Assembly: GCA_035437945.1 (NCBI GenBank)
Contig: DAOMZG010000119.1
Span: 1 to 18,378, forward strand
Reading direction: 5' to 3'
Length of the DNA: 18,378 nucleotides
From: UBA9464 sp003445095
GTDB taxonomy: Bacteria > Verrucomicrobiota > Verrucomicrobiia > Limisphaerales > UBA9464
The notes beneath the pieces are model-generated. The model made no database searches and was not told the origin of the DNA. It saw only the letters and a list, made by a program, of their open reading frames with translations. How positions within the stretch are numbered: the first letter of the stretch is position 1; each line of letters starts with the position of its first letter. Both the position numbers and the translations under genes were made by a program. Shown here piece by piece: positions 9,501 to 15,340 of the stretch.

Positions 9501-10184
9501 GAAGAACTCGATCCCATTTTTCTCCAGCACCTTCGCGCCCACATCGATGTTCGACTTGCGCACAGCCTCGTAAACGTCCATGAGCGTGACGCGGTGGGCG
9601 CGCAGTTTGTCGGGGTGAACATCAATTTGATACTGCTTCACATGGCCACCTATGCTGGCGACCTCGCTCACGCCTTCGACGGAGTTCAGTTGGTAGCGCA
9701 GATACCAGTCCTGGATGGAGCGGAGTTCCGCGAGGTCGAAGCCTTCCGCCTCGACGGTATACCAGAATACCTGGCCGAGTGCGGTGGCGTCCGGGCCGAG
9801 CACCGGTGTCACGCCAATGGGCAAGCGTTGCTGGGCGACATTGATGCGTTCCAGCACGCGCGACCGCGCCCAGTAGTAATCCACGTCATCCTTGAAGATG
9901 ACGAAGACCATCGCGAAGCCGAAGCCGGACATGGAACGGATGGACTTTACGCCCGGCGTGCCGGTGAGGCTGGTCGTGAGCGGATACGTGACCTGGTTGT
10001 CCACATCCTGAGGTGAACGTCCGGCCCAATCCGCGAAAACAATCACCTGTTTCTCGCCGATGTCGGGGATCGCATCCACCCGTGTGTTCAGGATCGCAAA
10101 ATAGCCCACCGCTCCAATGGCCACGATGCCGAGCACGACGAGGAACGCGTGTTTCAAACACCAGCGGATGAGGCCGTCAATCAT
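6498..10184 (-). CDS. cusA: CusA-like heavy-metal RND efflux pump
   Basis: This 1228-residue inner-membrane pump (E. coli CusA has 1047) belongs to the HME-RND family and drives metal export through the CusB-CusC channel. The N-terminus has the family pattern of one membrane segment (13-31) followed by DAIPDIGEKQVIVF-type sequence. Methionines matching the CusA Cu(I) site are present: Met720 (LYMPS, CusA Met573), Met770 (PIGM, Met623) and Met845 (VMLQTG, Met672). This favours Cu(I)/Ag(I) over divalent metals. TM4 reads AIGDVGDMGIVM, with Asp410 at the CusA Asp405 position. Glu939 corresponds to Asp1117 in VVDDDS, but Lys984 is Ser1156 (RPSLMT). Extra sequence lies at about 505-560 (two added hydrophobic segments), 615-700 and 781-815. 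The gene begins three bases after the cusB stop and overlaps the ATPase start. Confidence 0.95.
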   Translation of the reverse strand: MIDGLIRWCLKHAFLVVLGIVAIGAVGYFAILNTRVDAIPDIGEKQVIVFADWAGRSPQDVDNQVTYPLTTSLTGTPGVKSIRSMSGFGFAMVFVIFKDDVDYYWARSRVLERINVAQQRLPIGVTPVLGPDATALGQVFWYTVEAEGFDLAELRSIQDWYLRYQLNSVEGVSEVASIGGHVKQYQIDVHPDKLRAHRVTLMDVYEAVRKSNIDVGAKVLEKNGIEFFIRGVGFIKSVEDLEKVVIRQEQGTPIQVKHVATVTLGPEFRRGALDKGGVEAVGGVVLMRYGENPQHVVERVREKFKQLELGLPQKTLADGRVSKVNIVPFYDRTDIVKETVATLQEALLEEALMASAIIFIFLLHLRSTVSVLITLPLSVGLCFILMYFFGVDANIMSLAGLAIAIGDVGDMGIVMTENIYRHIATGDKEKSHFEKVFDGASEVGGAIVTAVSNTLVSFIPVFFLTGQEGLLFRPLAFTKTFAIGGSVILALTVVPLVCLFLFQPVKWSRRSVWIIAGALGFISVFATHALFMWAMSGGHYSGWPMSIVVGVIVAVAFVRMTRERFLPLEANPVSRGIARVYTPTLRWILAHKKTYLIAPVTILFVGMTLWLGIGKTLWPVGWAINLFAREQASPELKQAMSLNATNDVTRPLVEFGQVRWQKVKRADGSTHRRVEWRRPDPKERAAEVARGIEVVQDKRILSGIGREFMPPLDEGSFLYMPSLLPQAGLGPALEVSSRQDMAIASVPEVESVVGKLGRAESALDPAPIGMMESIIILKPEEKWRHKPVKRWFSNWPGWLKKPLAWVAPEHRQIGKNEILTELQEKTAIPGVLPTFLQPIQTRLVMLQTGFRAMMGVKIYGSDLKEIERIGLEIEQLLKQVPGATDIVADRIVGKPYLEFEIDRDRIARYGVSIRDVQDVIEIAIGGMNIMESVEGRERYPIRVRYLREFREDIPELEKILVPSSTGAQIPLAQVLTIKSVLGPQEIKGERGLLVGYVTMNTRDRDEVSVVEDAEALLQGAVGDGRLKLPAGYYWEWSGQFENQVRATKRMSILIPVCLFIMFVMLYLGFKRKWIAPIIYLDILVSASGGFIMLALWDVNLSIAVWVGFLVMLGVVDDDSVIISTYLEDIFDKATFNSVQDVRDAVVQAGLKRIRPSLMTISTTIFGLMPIFWATGRGSDVMRPMAIPSVGGMVVSLLVTIFIAPCLFCAVEEWKWKRAHQLASKGAAT
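6509..6515 (-). promoter_or_regulatory. Ribosome binding site that decides the ATPase start
   Basis: Reading on the minus strand, AAAGGAG lies seven bases before ATG 6501 inside the last codons of cusA. It selects ATG 6501 over the longer open frame beginning at 6549 and fits reinitiation at the ATGA overlap. Confidence 0.75.
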
Positions 10185-10187
10185 CGG

Positions 10188-11720
10188 TCAGGGCTTGTGC
10201 TGATCGTGGCCTTGCGCTTTCGGCGCACTCGAAGGAGGAGTCGGGGATCGAGATGCGCCTTCTGTCGGCGGAGATGCCCCGCCATGTTGATGGCCGGCGG
10301 CAGCAGCCTGGCCTTCCTTGTAGAACAGGCTCGGCAGTCCGCGAATCTGGAATTGGCTGTCGAGGAGAAAATTCCCGCGCGTCACTACTTTGTCACCCTC
10401 GCTCAGTCCGCTCAGCACAGGATAGGAATCGTCGGTGCGCGGGCCGGTTACAACCTCCACTGCCGCGAACTGCCCCTTACCTTTCTCGACATACACAAGC
10501 TTGCGCACGCCGCTGTCGAGCACGGCGGTCACGGGAACTGCGAGGAGAAGCTGATCCCCTTCCGGCTTCAGGCTCGCGGACGTACCGGGAATCTGCACGA
10601 GCGTCATTTTGCAAACCGGGCATTGGCCGGCTTGCGGTTGCAATACGAGTGGGTGCATTGGGCAACTCCACTTCCCTTCGACGCCGGTGGGCGCTGGCTT
10701 GCCGTCTGACCGCAGACCGACGCGAATCACCGCGCTCACATACATGCCGGGCTTCAGCTTGCGCTCTGTGTTGTTGATATTGAGCAGCACCTTCACCGTG
10801 CGCGTCTCTTCGTTGAGCACCGGGCTGATGAACCACACGCGCCCAGAAAAGCCCTCGCCCGGAATTGCCTCCGATTTGGTTTCGACCATCTGGCCGTACT
10901 GCACCCACGGCAGCTCTGATTCGTAGATGTCAAGATAGACCCAGACCGATTCGAGATTCGCGAGCCGGTACAGCATCTCGCCCGGCTTCACCATCGCCTT
11001 CTGTACAACCAACTTCTCGGTGACCGTCCCGTGAATTGGCGAGAACAGTGTAATTCGGTCGCTGACCTTTTTGTCGCGCTCCAGTTCCTCAACCTGCTCC
11101 TGCGTGAGGCCCCAGAGGAGGAGCTTACGCCTGGCCGATTCAACAAGGCTGGCGTTGCGCTGGCTGTCCATCGCGATGAGCAACTCCTGCTGCGCGACGA
11201 GCAGGTCGGGACTATAAATCTCCACGAGGTGGTCGCCCGGCTTCACCTCGATACCGGTGTAATCAACGAACAATCGTTCTACATAGCCTTCGACGCGCGT
11301 GGTGATATTCGCAAGCCCTGTCTCGTTGTATTGCACCTTTCCCACCACGCGAATCTCGCGGTTCATTTTCCGGCGCTGGACAGGCGTAGTCTCAACGCTG
11401 GCCATCGCGCGCGCATGGTCGGACAAATCCAAGATCAGCTCCGGAGCGGCCCCCGCCAATGCGTTGGTTGTCGCGTTGGTCGTTGCGGCTTTGACTGCCG
11501 GTGTGGCAAGAATCAATGGCATCGAGCAAATGGGACACTGGCCCGGTTTGGGCAAACGCACCTGCGGATGCATCGAGCACATCCATACTTGTGCGCTCGT
11601 CTTAACCGCACTTTCGGGGCCGCCGTCCGAAGACTTGTTCAAGAAAAGGGCGGCACCGCCTACGACGATGATCAGCGCCAGTCCGATGAGAAGACTCCTT
11701 GTGGTTAAAAAATGTCTCAT
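10188..11720 (-). CDS. cusB: CusB-like periplasmic adaptor with two heavy-metal-binding domains
   Basis: The 510-residue membrane fusion protein links CusA to CusC. An N-terminal anchor or signal segment spans about residues 8-27. A short heavy-metal-binding (HMBD) domain follows at 46-69 (WMCSMHP...CPICSMPL; Cys48, Cys62, Cys65). The lipoyl and hairpin region covers about 120-260 (VEGYVERLFVDYTG, then SPIHGTVTEKLV), with beta-barrel sequence from about 255 to 335. A second, very similar HMBD lies at 351-374 (WSCPMHP...CPVCKMTL; Cys353, Cys367, Cys370) before the membrane-proximal domain. The tail is rich in His, Pro and Ser (GHQHGG, GHDQHKP). The start at ATG 11720 overlaps the cusC stop as ATGA, with GAAGGAAC about nine bases upstream. 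Many CusB proteins have one such N-terminal domain; two are less usual. Function is well supported; metal identity follows from the partner pump. Confidence 0.93.
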   Translation of the reverse strand: MRHFLTTRSLLIGLALIIVVGGAALFLNKSSDGGPESAVKTSAQVWMCSMHPQVRLPKPGQCPICSMPLILATPAVKAATTNATTNALAGAAPELILDLSDHARAMASVETTPVQRRKMNREIRVVGKVQYNETGLANITTRVEGYVERLFVDYTGIEVKPGDHLVEIYSPDLLVAQQELLIAMDSQRNASLVESARRKLLLWGLTQEQVEELERDKKVSDRITLFSPIHGTVTEKLVVQKAMVKPGEMLYRLANLESVWVYLDIYESELPWVQYGQMVETKSEAIPGEGFSGRVWFISPVLNEETRTVKVLLNINNTERKLKPGMYVSAVIRVGLRSDGKPAPTGVEGKWSCPMHPLVLQPQAGQCPVCKMTLVQIPGTSASLKPEGDQLLLAVPVTAVLDSGVRKLVYVEKGKGQFAAVEVVTGPRTDDSYPVLSGLSEGDKVVTRGNFLLDSQFQIRGLPSLFYKEGQAAAAGHQHGGASPPTEGASRSPTPPSSAPKAQGHDQHKP

Positions 11721-13120
11721 GGTGTCCGTTCCTTCGCGGGAATGATTTTGGTCGGCAACACGGGCGCGCCGGCCGGCGACGTGCCGAGGATGAGCAGCGA
11801 TAGTTCAGCAAGGGCCAATTCGCGCTGCACTCGCCCTTCGACTTCAGACAGTTGGAATGCCAGAAGCGTCCGCTCGGCATCAATCAGGTTGAGAAAATCC
11901 ACTTTACCGGAGACGTAACCCGACCGGGCCACTGCCAGCGACTGGCGGGCCTTCGGTATGAGCCTCTCAGTGAGCAGTTCAAGATTGCGAGTTGCCTCGC
12001 GAAACATGAATGATTTCTCGGCAAACTCGACCGCCACTGCGATCTGCTCCGCCGACAATCGGGCCTCGCTCGCCCGCTTTCCCGCTTGCGCCTCGGCGAG
12101 CTGCGCGGCGATTTTGTCACGCCAAATGGGAAGGGTTACGCCGAGTTGCGGCGTCACGAAAATTGGCGACGCCTTTGCATCGAACTCGAAACCCACGGTG
12201 AAGTCAGGCACGCGCGCCTTGTAAGCCAGCCGTACCGCGGCATCGGCGCGGCGCACCTCGGCTTCCATGGCCTTCAAACGTGGATTACGCTCAAAGGCGG
12301 TGGCGATGAGCTTGTCCGAAGTGAGATCGAGCGACGTGGTTTCAAACTGCTCGGGAACCGGCGGCGTGACATCTTCGGATTTGAGTCCGAGCGCCGCCTT
12401 GAACTGGGCGAGCAGCGGATTCCGCGAATCTTCGAGATTGGCGATCTCGGTGGTGATCCGCTCCTGTTCGATCTGGGTGCGCAACACATCCTGCAACGTA
12501 ACTTTCCCGACGTCGTTCTGAATGCGCGCCAGCGTTTCAATTTCTCCCACAAGCTCGAGGGTTTCCCGATTCACGTTCACTCTCGCGTCCAGGAAGTAGA
12601 GTTCGTAGTAGGACTTCTTCAGGGTGAAGGCGGTCTGTAGCACGGCGTTTTCAAAGACGAAGTATCTCGCCTCGCTCTCCGCCGACGCGACATTCGCTGC
12701 CCACTTCAATTTGCCCGGGCCAGGAAACTCCATCATCAGCCCAGGTACCGCGGACATGACGGCGTCCGCAATGTCGCTCTGAAACGTTAGTCGGGGGTCA
12801 GGCAGCGAGCGTTCCACGGTGATGCGCCGCACGGATGCATCCCACTCGAAGTAAGCCGCTTCAATTTTCGGCTGATTGAGCATTGCGAAGAGCAGAAAAT
12901 CATGGAGCGGCGCGTTGGTAGTCAGCGTTGGCAGGGCTGGCCGCTCGCCGGCTGGACGATAAGCTTGTCCGACCGATTCCCGATCCTGCCGCGCCCGTTT
13001 CTCGCCTTCCGTCGGTATCCCCACGCAGCCCGTGAGGAGTGATACCACTGCGAGCATTGCAGGCCCCAGGCGCCGCGGAACCCCCCCATGGTGCGACGAG
13101 GATGTCGTGGGCAAGTTCAC
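11717..13120 (-). CDS. cusC: CusC-like outer membrane efflux lipoprotein (TolC family)
   Basis: This is the outer membrane channel of the tripartite pump. With GTG 13120 as start it has 467 residues. It then carries a signal peptide with two arginines (VPRRLGPAMLAVVSLL) and a lipobox ending in LTGC, with Cys32 as the lipidated residue. The frame stays open to 13216, but that extension reads like non-coding DNA containing palindromes just upstream. ATG 13057 would leave a signal peptide without positive charge. A GGAGAGAGG-like stretch precedes the GTG. Two outer-membrane efflux protein (OEP) repeats with long coiled-coil helices follow, including the family sequences FPGPGKL near the start and SGYVSGKVDFLNLIDAERTL near the end. 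It is the first gene of the coupled cusC-cusB-cusA-ATPase run. The function is secure and the start moderately so. Confidence 0.9.
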   Translation of the reverse strand: MNLPTTSSSHHGGVPRRLGPAMLAVVSLLTGCVGIPTEGEKRARQDRESVGQAYRPAGERPALPTLTTNAPLHDFLLFAMLNQPKIEAAYFEWDASVRRITVERSLPDPRLTFQSDIADAVMSAVPGLMMEFPGPGKLKWAANVASAESEARYFVFENAVLQTAFTLKKSYYELYFLDARVNVNRETLELVGEIETLARIQNDVGKVTLQDVLRTQIEQERITTEIANLEDSRNPLLAQFKAALGLKSEDVTPPVPEQFETTSLDLTSDKLIATAFERNPRLKAMEAEVRRADAAVRLAYKARVPDFTVGFEFDAKASPIFVTPQLGVTLPIWRDKIAAQLAEAQAGKRASEARLSAEQIAVAVEFAEKSFMFREATRNLELLTERLIPKARQSLAVARSGYVSGKVDFLNLIDAERTLLAFQLSEVEGRVQRELALAELSLLILGTSPAGAPVLPTKIIPAKERTP

Positions 13121-13248
13121 TCCCACACCCTCTCTCCGACTGAAGGATTGGATTGCATTTAGCGCCGCCCATCGGGAGCTACTCGTTCTTAGGGGCCTTG
13201 GATATCCCGTCGCCACTTCGCGGAGCGGAGTCCTAAGGTGCCAAGTCG

Positions 13249-13266
13249 ACCCCGCCTGGGCGGGGT
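13249..13266. repeat. Compact GC-rich palindrome next to the larger hairpin
   Basis: ACCCCGCC (13249-13256) and GGCGGGGT (13259-13266) form an eight-base perfect inverted repeat separated by two bases. It sits seven bases left of the larger hairpin, in the same gap upstream of cusC. On the minus strand no U-tract follows. Its function is unknown; it may form one unit with the adjacent hairpin. Confidence 0.6.
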
Positions 13267-13273
13267 TGGGAAG

Positions 13274-13321
13274 GGAGCCTGCCTGGCTGTGCCTAAGGTA
13301 GCACTCAGCGGGGCAGGCTCC
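13274..13321. repeat. Large imperfect hairpin upstream of cusC
   Basis: A perfect 10-base inverted repeat, GGAGCCTGCC (13274-13283) and GGCAGGCTCC (13312-13321), encloses a second, imperfect stem (GCTGTGC against GCAC-TC-AGC) around CTAAGGTA. No T-run follows on either strand, so it is not a standard intrinsic terminator. It lies in the gap between the eight-cysteine gene and cusC, both transcribed leftward. A dispersed palindromic element or an RNA structure in the cusC leader are both possible. Confidence 0.65.
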
Positions 13322-13379
13322 ATTGGTTAGACTTTCATCAGCTGTTCCCTAGCCCGGGCTTACATGCTTTGAACGAAGG

Positions 13380-13859
13380 TTATTTAGCCTCCTTCTCCAT
13401 GCCTTTGGTCTTCCCGCTGCCTGGTTTGGTGGCACAGCAGAATGCGGAGTCAGCACCGCAAGCTCCGCAACTGTGCTTGAGCTCGGTTATGTCGCCCTTG
13501 GCGTGGCCAACGACGGTCAGGGTCGATTTGCACCCTGCGCACGGATGAGTGCCGATAATTTCAGTTGGCTGGCCGTGCTCGTTCAAGATCTGCGCGCCCT
13601 TGACCCCCTGCTTCACGCGAGTCACCCACACGGTCTTGCATTTGGCGCACACCATCGCGACGGAGTCATCCGTCTTAAGGGCGTCTGCATCCTGCTTGGT
13701 TTCGATTCCCTGGAGCATGATCAGATGCTCGGCACCCTTCATGGGCTTCATCGGCTTGGCTTCGTCGGCGGCGGCGGCCGTCAATGGCAGCCAAAGCGCC
13801 AGTGCTGTCGCGAATGCCATGCCGGCAAGTAGGAGGCTCTTAGCGGTTGTAGTCTTCAT
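13380..13859 (-). CDS. Exported eight-cysteine protein, probable metal-binding
   Basis: The 159-residue protein starts at ATG 13859, chosen over an open frame beginning six codons earlier because GGAAGGGA stands eight bases upstream of it. Residues 1-31 form a clear signal peptide (KSLLLAGMAFATALALWLPL, then AAAA). The mature part has three CxxC pairs, CAKC (71-74), CAGC (107-110) and CGAC (131-134), plus CC at 141-142, and a Met/Lys-rich N-terminal stretch (KPMKPMKG). The spacing suggests a zinc-ribbon-like or multi-cysteine metal site in the periplasm. I do not recognise a named family. It lies between the two-component genes and cusC, transcribed the same way, so a role in metal binding or delivery to the Cus complex is a reasonable inference. 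No enzymatic motif is seen. Confidence 0.85.
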   Translation of the reverse strand: MKTTTAKSLLLAGMAFATALALWLPLTAAAADEAKPMKPMKGAEHLIMLQGIETKQDADALKTDDSVAMVCAKCKTVWVTRVKQGVKGAQILNEHGQPTEIIGTHPCAGCKSTLTVVGHAKGDITELKHSCGACGADSAFCCATKPGSGKTKGMEKEAK

Positions 13860-13867
13860 GTTTCTAT

Positions 13868-13875
13868 TCCCTTCC
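13868..13875 (-). promoter_or_regulatory. Ribosome binding site of the eight-cysteine protein gene
   Basis: On the minus strand GGAAGGGA lies eight bases before ATG 13859. It supports this start over the longer open frame from 13877, which would place the initiation codon upstream of the site. Confidence 0.7.
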
Positions 13876-13940
13876 ATTTTTTGGTTTATTACCTCGTAGC
13901 AAGCAGTTGCCTTGCCCGAAAAATCTTCAAAGCGGCGGAA

Positions 13941-14348
13941 TCATTCTTCCGAAGACCGTTTCTGAGAATTGCGGTCGTCGTCCCAGTTTAGGGACTCTCG
14001 AATGACTTGAATCAGCCTAATGGGTCCGTCCTGCTTGGCTACAAAGCTCGTTGCCCCGGCCGCGAGCGCCATCGGCCCGGTGCGTTTCGCGTCGAACATG
14101 GTCGTTGCGATGATCGGCAAGATCAGCGAGTGGGCGCGAAGCTCTCGGATCAGGTCCAAGCCGCTCGATGACTTCAGCTTAATGTCCGTTAGCACGACGT
14201 CCGGACGCAGCGACACGATGGCGGCAAAGGCTTCCTTCGCGTCTTCCGCCTGGCCGCAGACCGTCAAGTCGAGTTCGCGCTCGATGGCCTCTACAAGGCT
14301 TCGGCGCATTAGGGGATGGTCCTCGATGACGAAAACTTTGCTCGTCAT
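13941..14348 (-). CDS. Single-domain response regulator (receiver only)
   Basis: With ATG 14348 as start the protein has 135 residues and begins directly at the receiver fold (KVFVIEDHPLMRRSL). The frame is open to 14513, but the extra residues show no domain. The acidic pocket is Glu9/Asp10, the phosphoacceptor is Asp55 (VVLTDIK), followed by Thr82/Thr83 (ATTMFD) and Lys105 (FVAKQDG), so all catalytic positions are present. It resembles the receiver of the NarL-type regulator encoded just upstream (shared DHPLMRR, and KQDGP against KQEGP) but stops after about 120 residues plus a charged tail, with no DNA-binding domain. It could serve as a phosphate sink, a protein-interaction output or a competitor for the kinase. 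The output cannot be read from sequence. Confidence 0.85.
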   Translation of the reverse strand: MTSKVFVIEDHPLMRRSLVEAIERELDLTVCGQAEDAKEAFAAIVSLRPDVVLTDIKLKSSSGLDLIRELRAHSLILPIIATTMFDAKRTGPMALAAGATSFVAKQDGPIRLIQVIRESLNWDDDRNSQKRSSEE

Positions 14349-14647
14349 AAATGTCGCCCCAGGGGGACTGAACTTGCATGGACCTTGGACCTCGGCCAAG
14401 AATGCGTCCAGACGCCCGACTCGTCTGGGCTTTCTAGGGCGGCGGTTCTGTTCACGGCATCCACTATGGCCGATCAGAAGGCCTTCTCCCATCGGCAGGA
14501 CGGCCATCCGCACGTAGGGCTGGGAAGCCGCGGCGGATAGGGGAAATGCTTATCACCCCATAGGCCGGTCCGTGCGAATCATGGGAGGAAATCGAGAAAT
14601 CGATGAGGGAGCAGATTTCCGAAGCAGAAGGTGTGCGCAGTATTCGA
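14349..14647. other. 299-base gap between the two response regulator genes
   Basis: I see no convincing gene here on either strand; open frames are extensions or shadows of neighbours. One clean inverted repeat, CCAGACG (14408-14414) and CGTCTGG (14422-14428) with a seven-base loop, lies 60 bases upstream of the single-domain regulator start. A smaller one (ATCGA and TCGAT around four bases) lies near 14600 just after the NarL-type gene. The gap probably holds the promoter of the downstream regulator, but I could not identify -35 and -10 boxes with confidence. Confidence 0.5.
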
Positions 14648-15340
14648 CTACGCCTGGGGTCCGCCCTGCGACACGACCCAGCGGATGGCGAAGCGGATGA
14701 ACTCCGGAGTGGTCTTCAAGCCGAGCTTCTCCTTGATGTGGCCGCGATGCACGTCAACGGTCTTTGGGCTGAGGTGCAATCGGCTGCCGATTTCATTTGT
14801 GCCCCAGCCTTCTCCGAATAAGCGGAGTACCTCCAGTTCCCGGTCGGAGAGCCTTTCTTCCGGGCCACCACTAGGTTGGCGCGCTGGACCTACCAAAGAT
14901 TCCAACAGTTTCGCCGACATCCGCGGACTGAGCGCGACCTGGCCTCCCAACACCGTGCGGATAGCGGCCGCGAGCCGCTCTGGGCCCTCCTGCTTCATCA
15001 CGTAACCGCGTCCTCCGGCCCGCAACACGCGGGCCGCGAAGAGGGATTCGTCCTGCATGGACATCGCCAGCACGGGCAGACCGGGGTGGAGCGCCTGAAT
15101 GTCCTTGGTGAGCTCCAATCCGTCCTTGTCCGGCAGCCCCATGTCCATAAGCACCAGGTCCGGCTTCACCTTCGCGATGGCCTCCATCGCTTCCTGCGCG
15201 GTACCCGCCTCGCCGCAGACGACCAGATCCGGCTCGCGGTTCAGCAGGTCCGCCTGGCCGCGCCGCATGAGCGGATGGTCGTCCACGAGCAGGATTCGCT
15301 TCCGCTCCGCTGATCCGGCCTGGGTGAGTTTCCGAGGCAT
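14648..15340 (-). CDS. NarL/FixJ-type response regulator with LuxR helix-turn-helix
   Basis: The 230-residue protein is the DNA-binding partner of the kinase encoded immediately upstream. The receiver spans about 14-130, with Asp20/Asp21 (LLVDDHPLM), phosphoacceptor Asp66 (LVLMDMGLPDKDG) and Lys115 (GYVMKQEG). The LuxR-type helix-turn-helix covers about 163-222 (LSDRELEVLRLFGEG, then LSPKTVDVHRGHIKEKLGL). Its ATG overlaps the kinase stop as TAATG, so the two are translationally coupled and almost certainly a cognate pair. The position in the cluster suggests that it controls the efflux genes downstream, but no binding site was identified. NarL-type regulators commonly bind inverted heptamers, so palindromes near cusC and the regulator gap are candidates only by position. 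Confidence 0.94.
   Translation of the reverse strand: MPRKLTQAGSAERKRILLVDDHPLMRRGQADLLNREPDLVVCGEAGTAQEAMEAIAKVKPDLVLMDMGLPDKDGLELTKDIQALHPGLPVLAMSMQDESLFAARVLRAGGRGYVMKQEGPERLAAAIRTVLGGQVALSPRMSAKLLESLVGPARQPSGGPEERLSDRELEVLRLFGEGWGTNEIGSRLHLSPKTVDVHRGHIKEKLGLKTTPEFIRFAIRWVVSQGGPQA

Noticed and set aside
13121..13216. N-terminal extension of cusC
   Set aside because: The frame is open, but the added residues precede a normal lipoprotein signal peptide and look like non-coding DNA. GTG 13120 gives a sensible start.
13291..13302. GCCTAAGGTAGC matches the core of the 23S rRNA sequence around the I-CeuI homing site
   Set aside because: Only about 11 bases match, flanking rRNA sequence is absent and the bases are part of the hairpin loop. 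Coincidence is likely.
13876..13940. Possible promoter and operator (GCAAG-N7-CTTGC) upstream of the eight-cysteine protein gene
   Set aside because: The repeat arms are only five bases and no matching -35/-10 pair was found with acceptable spacing.
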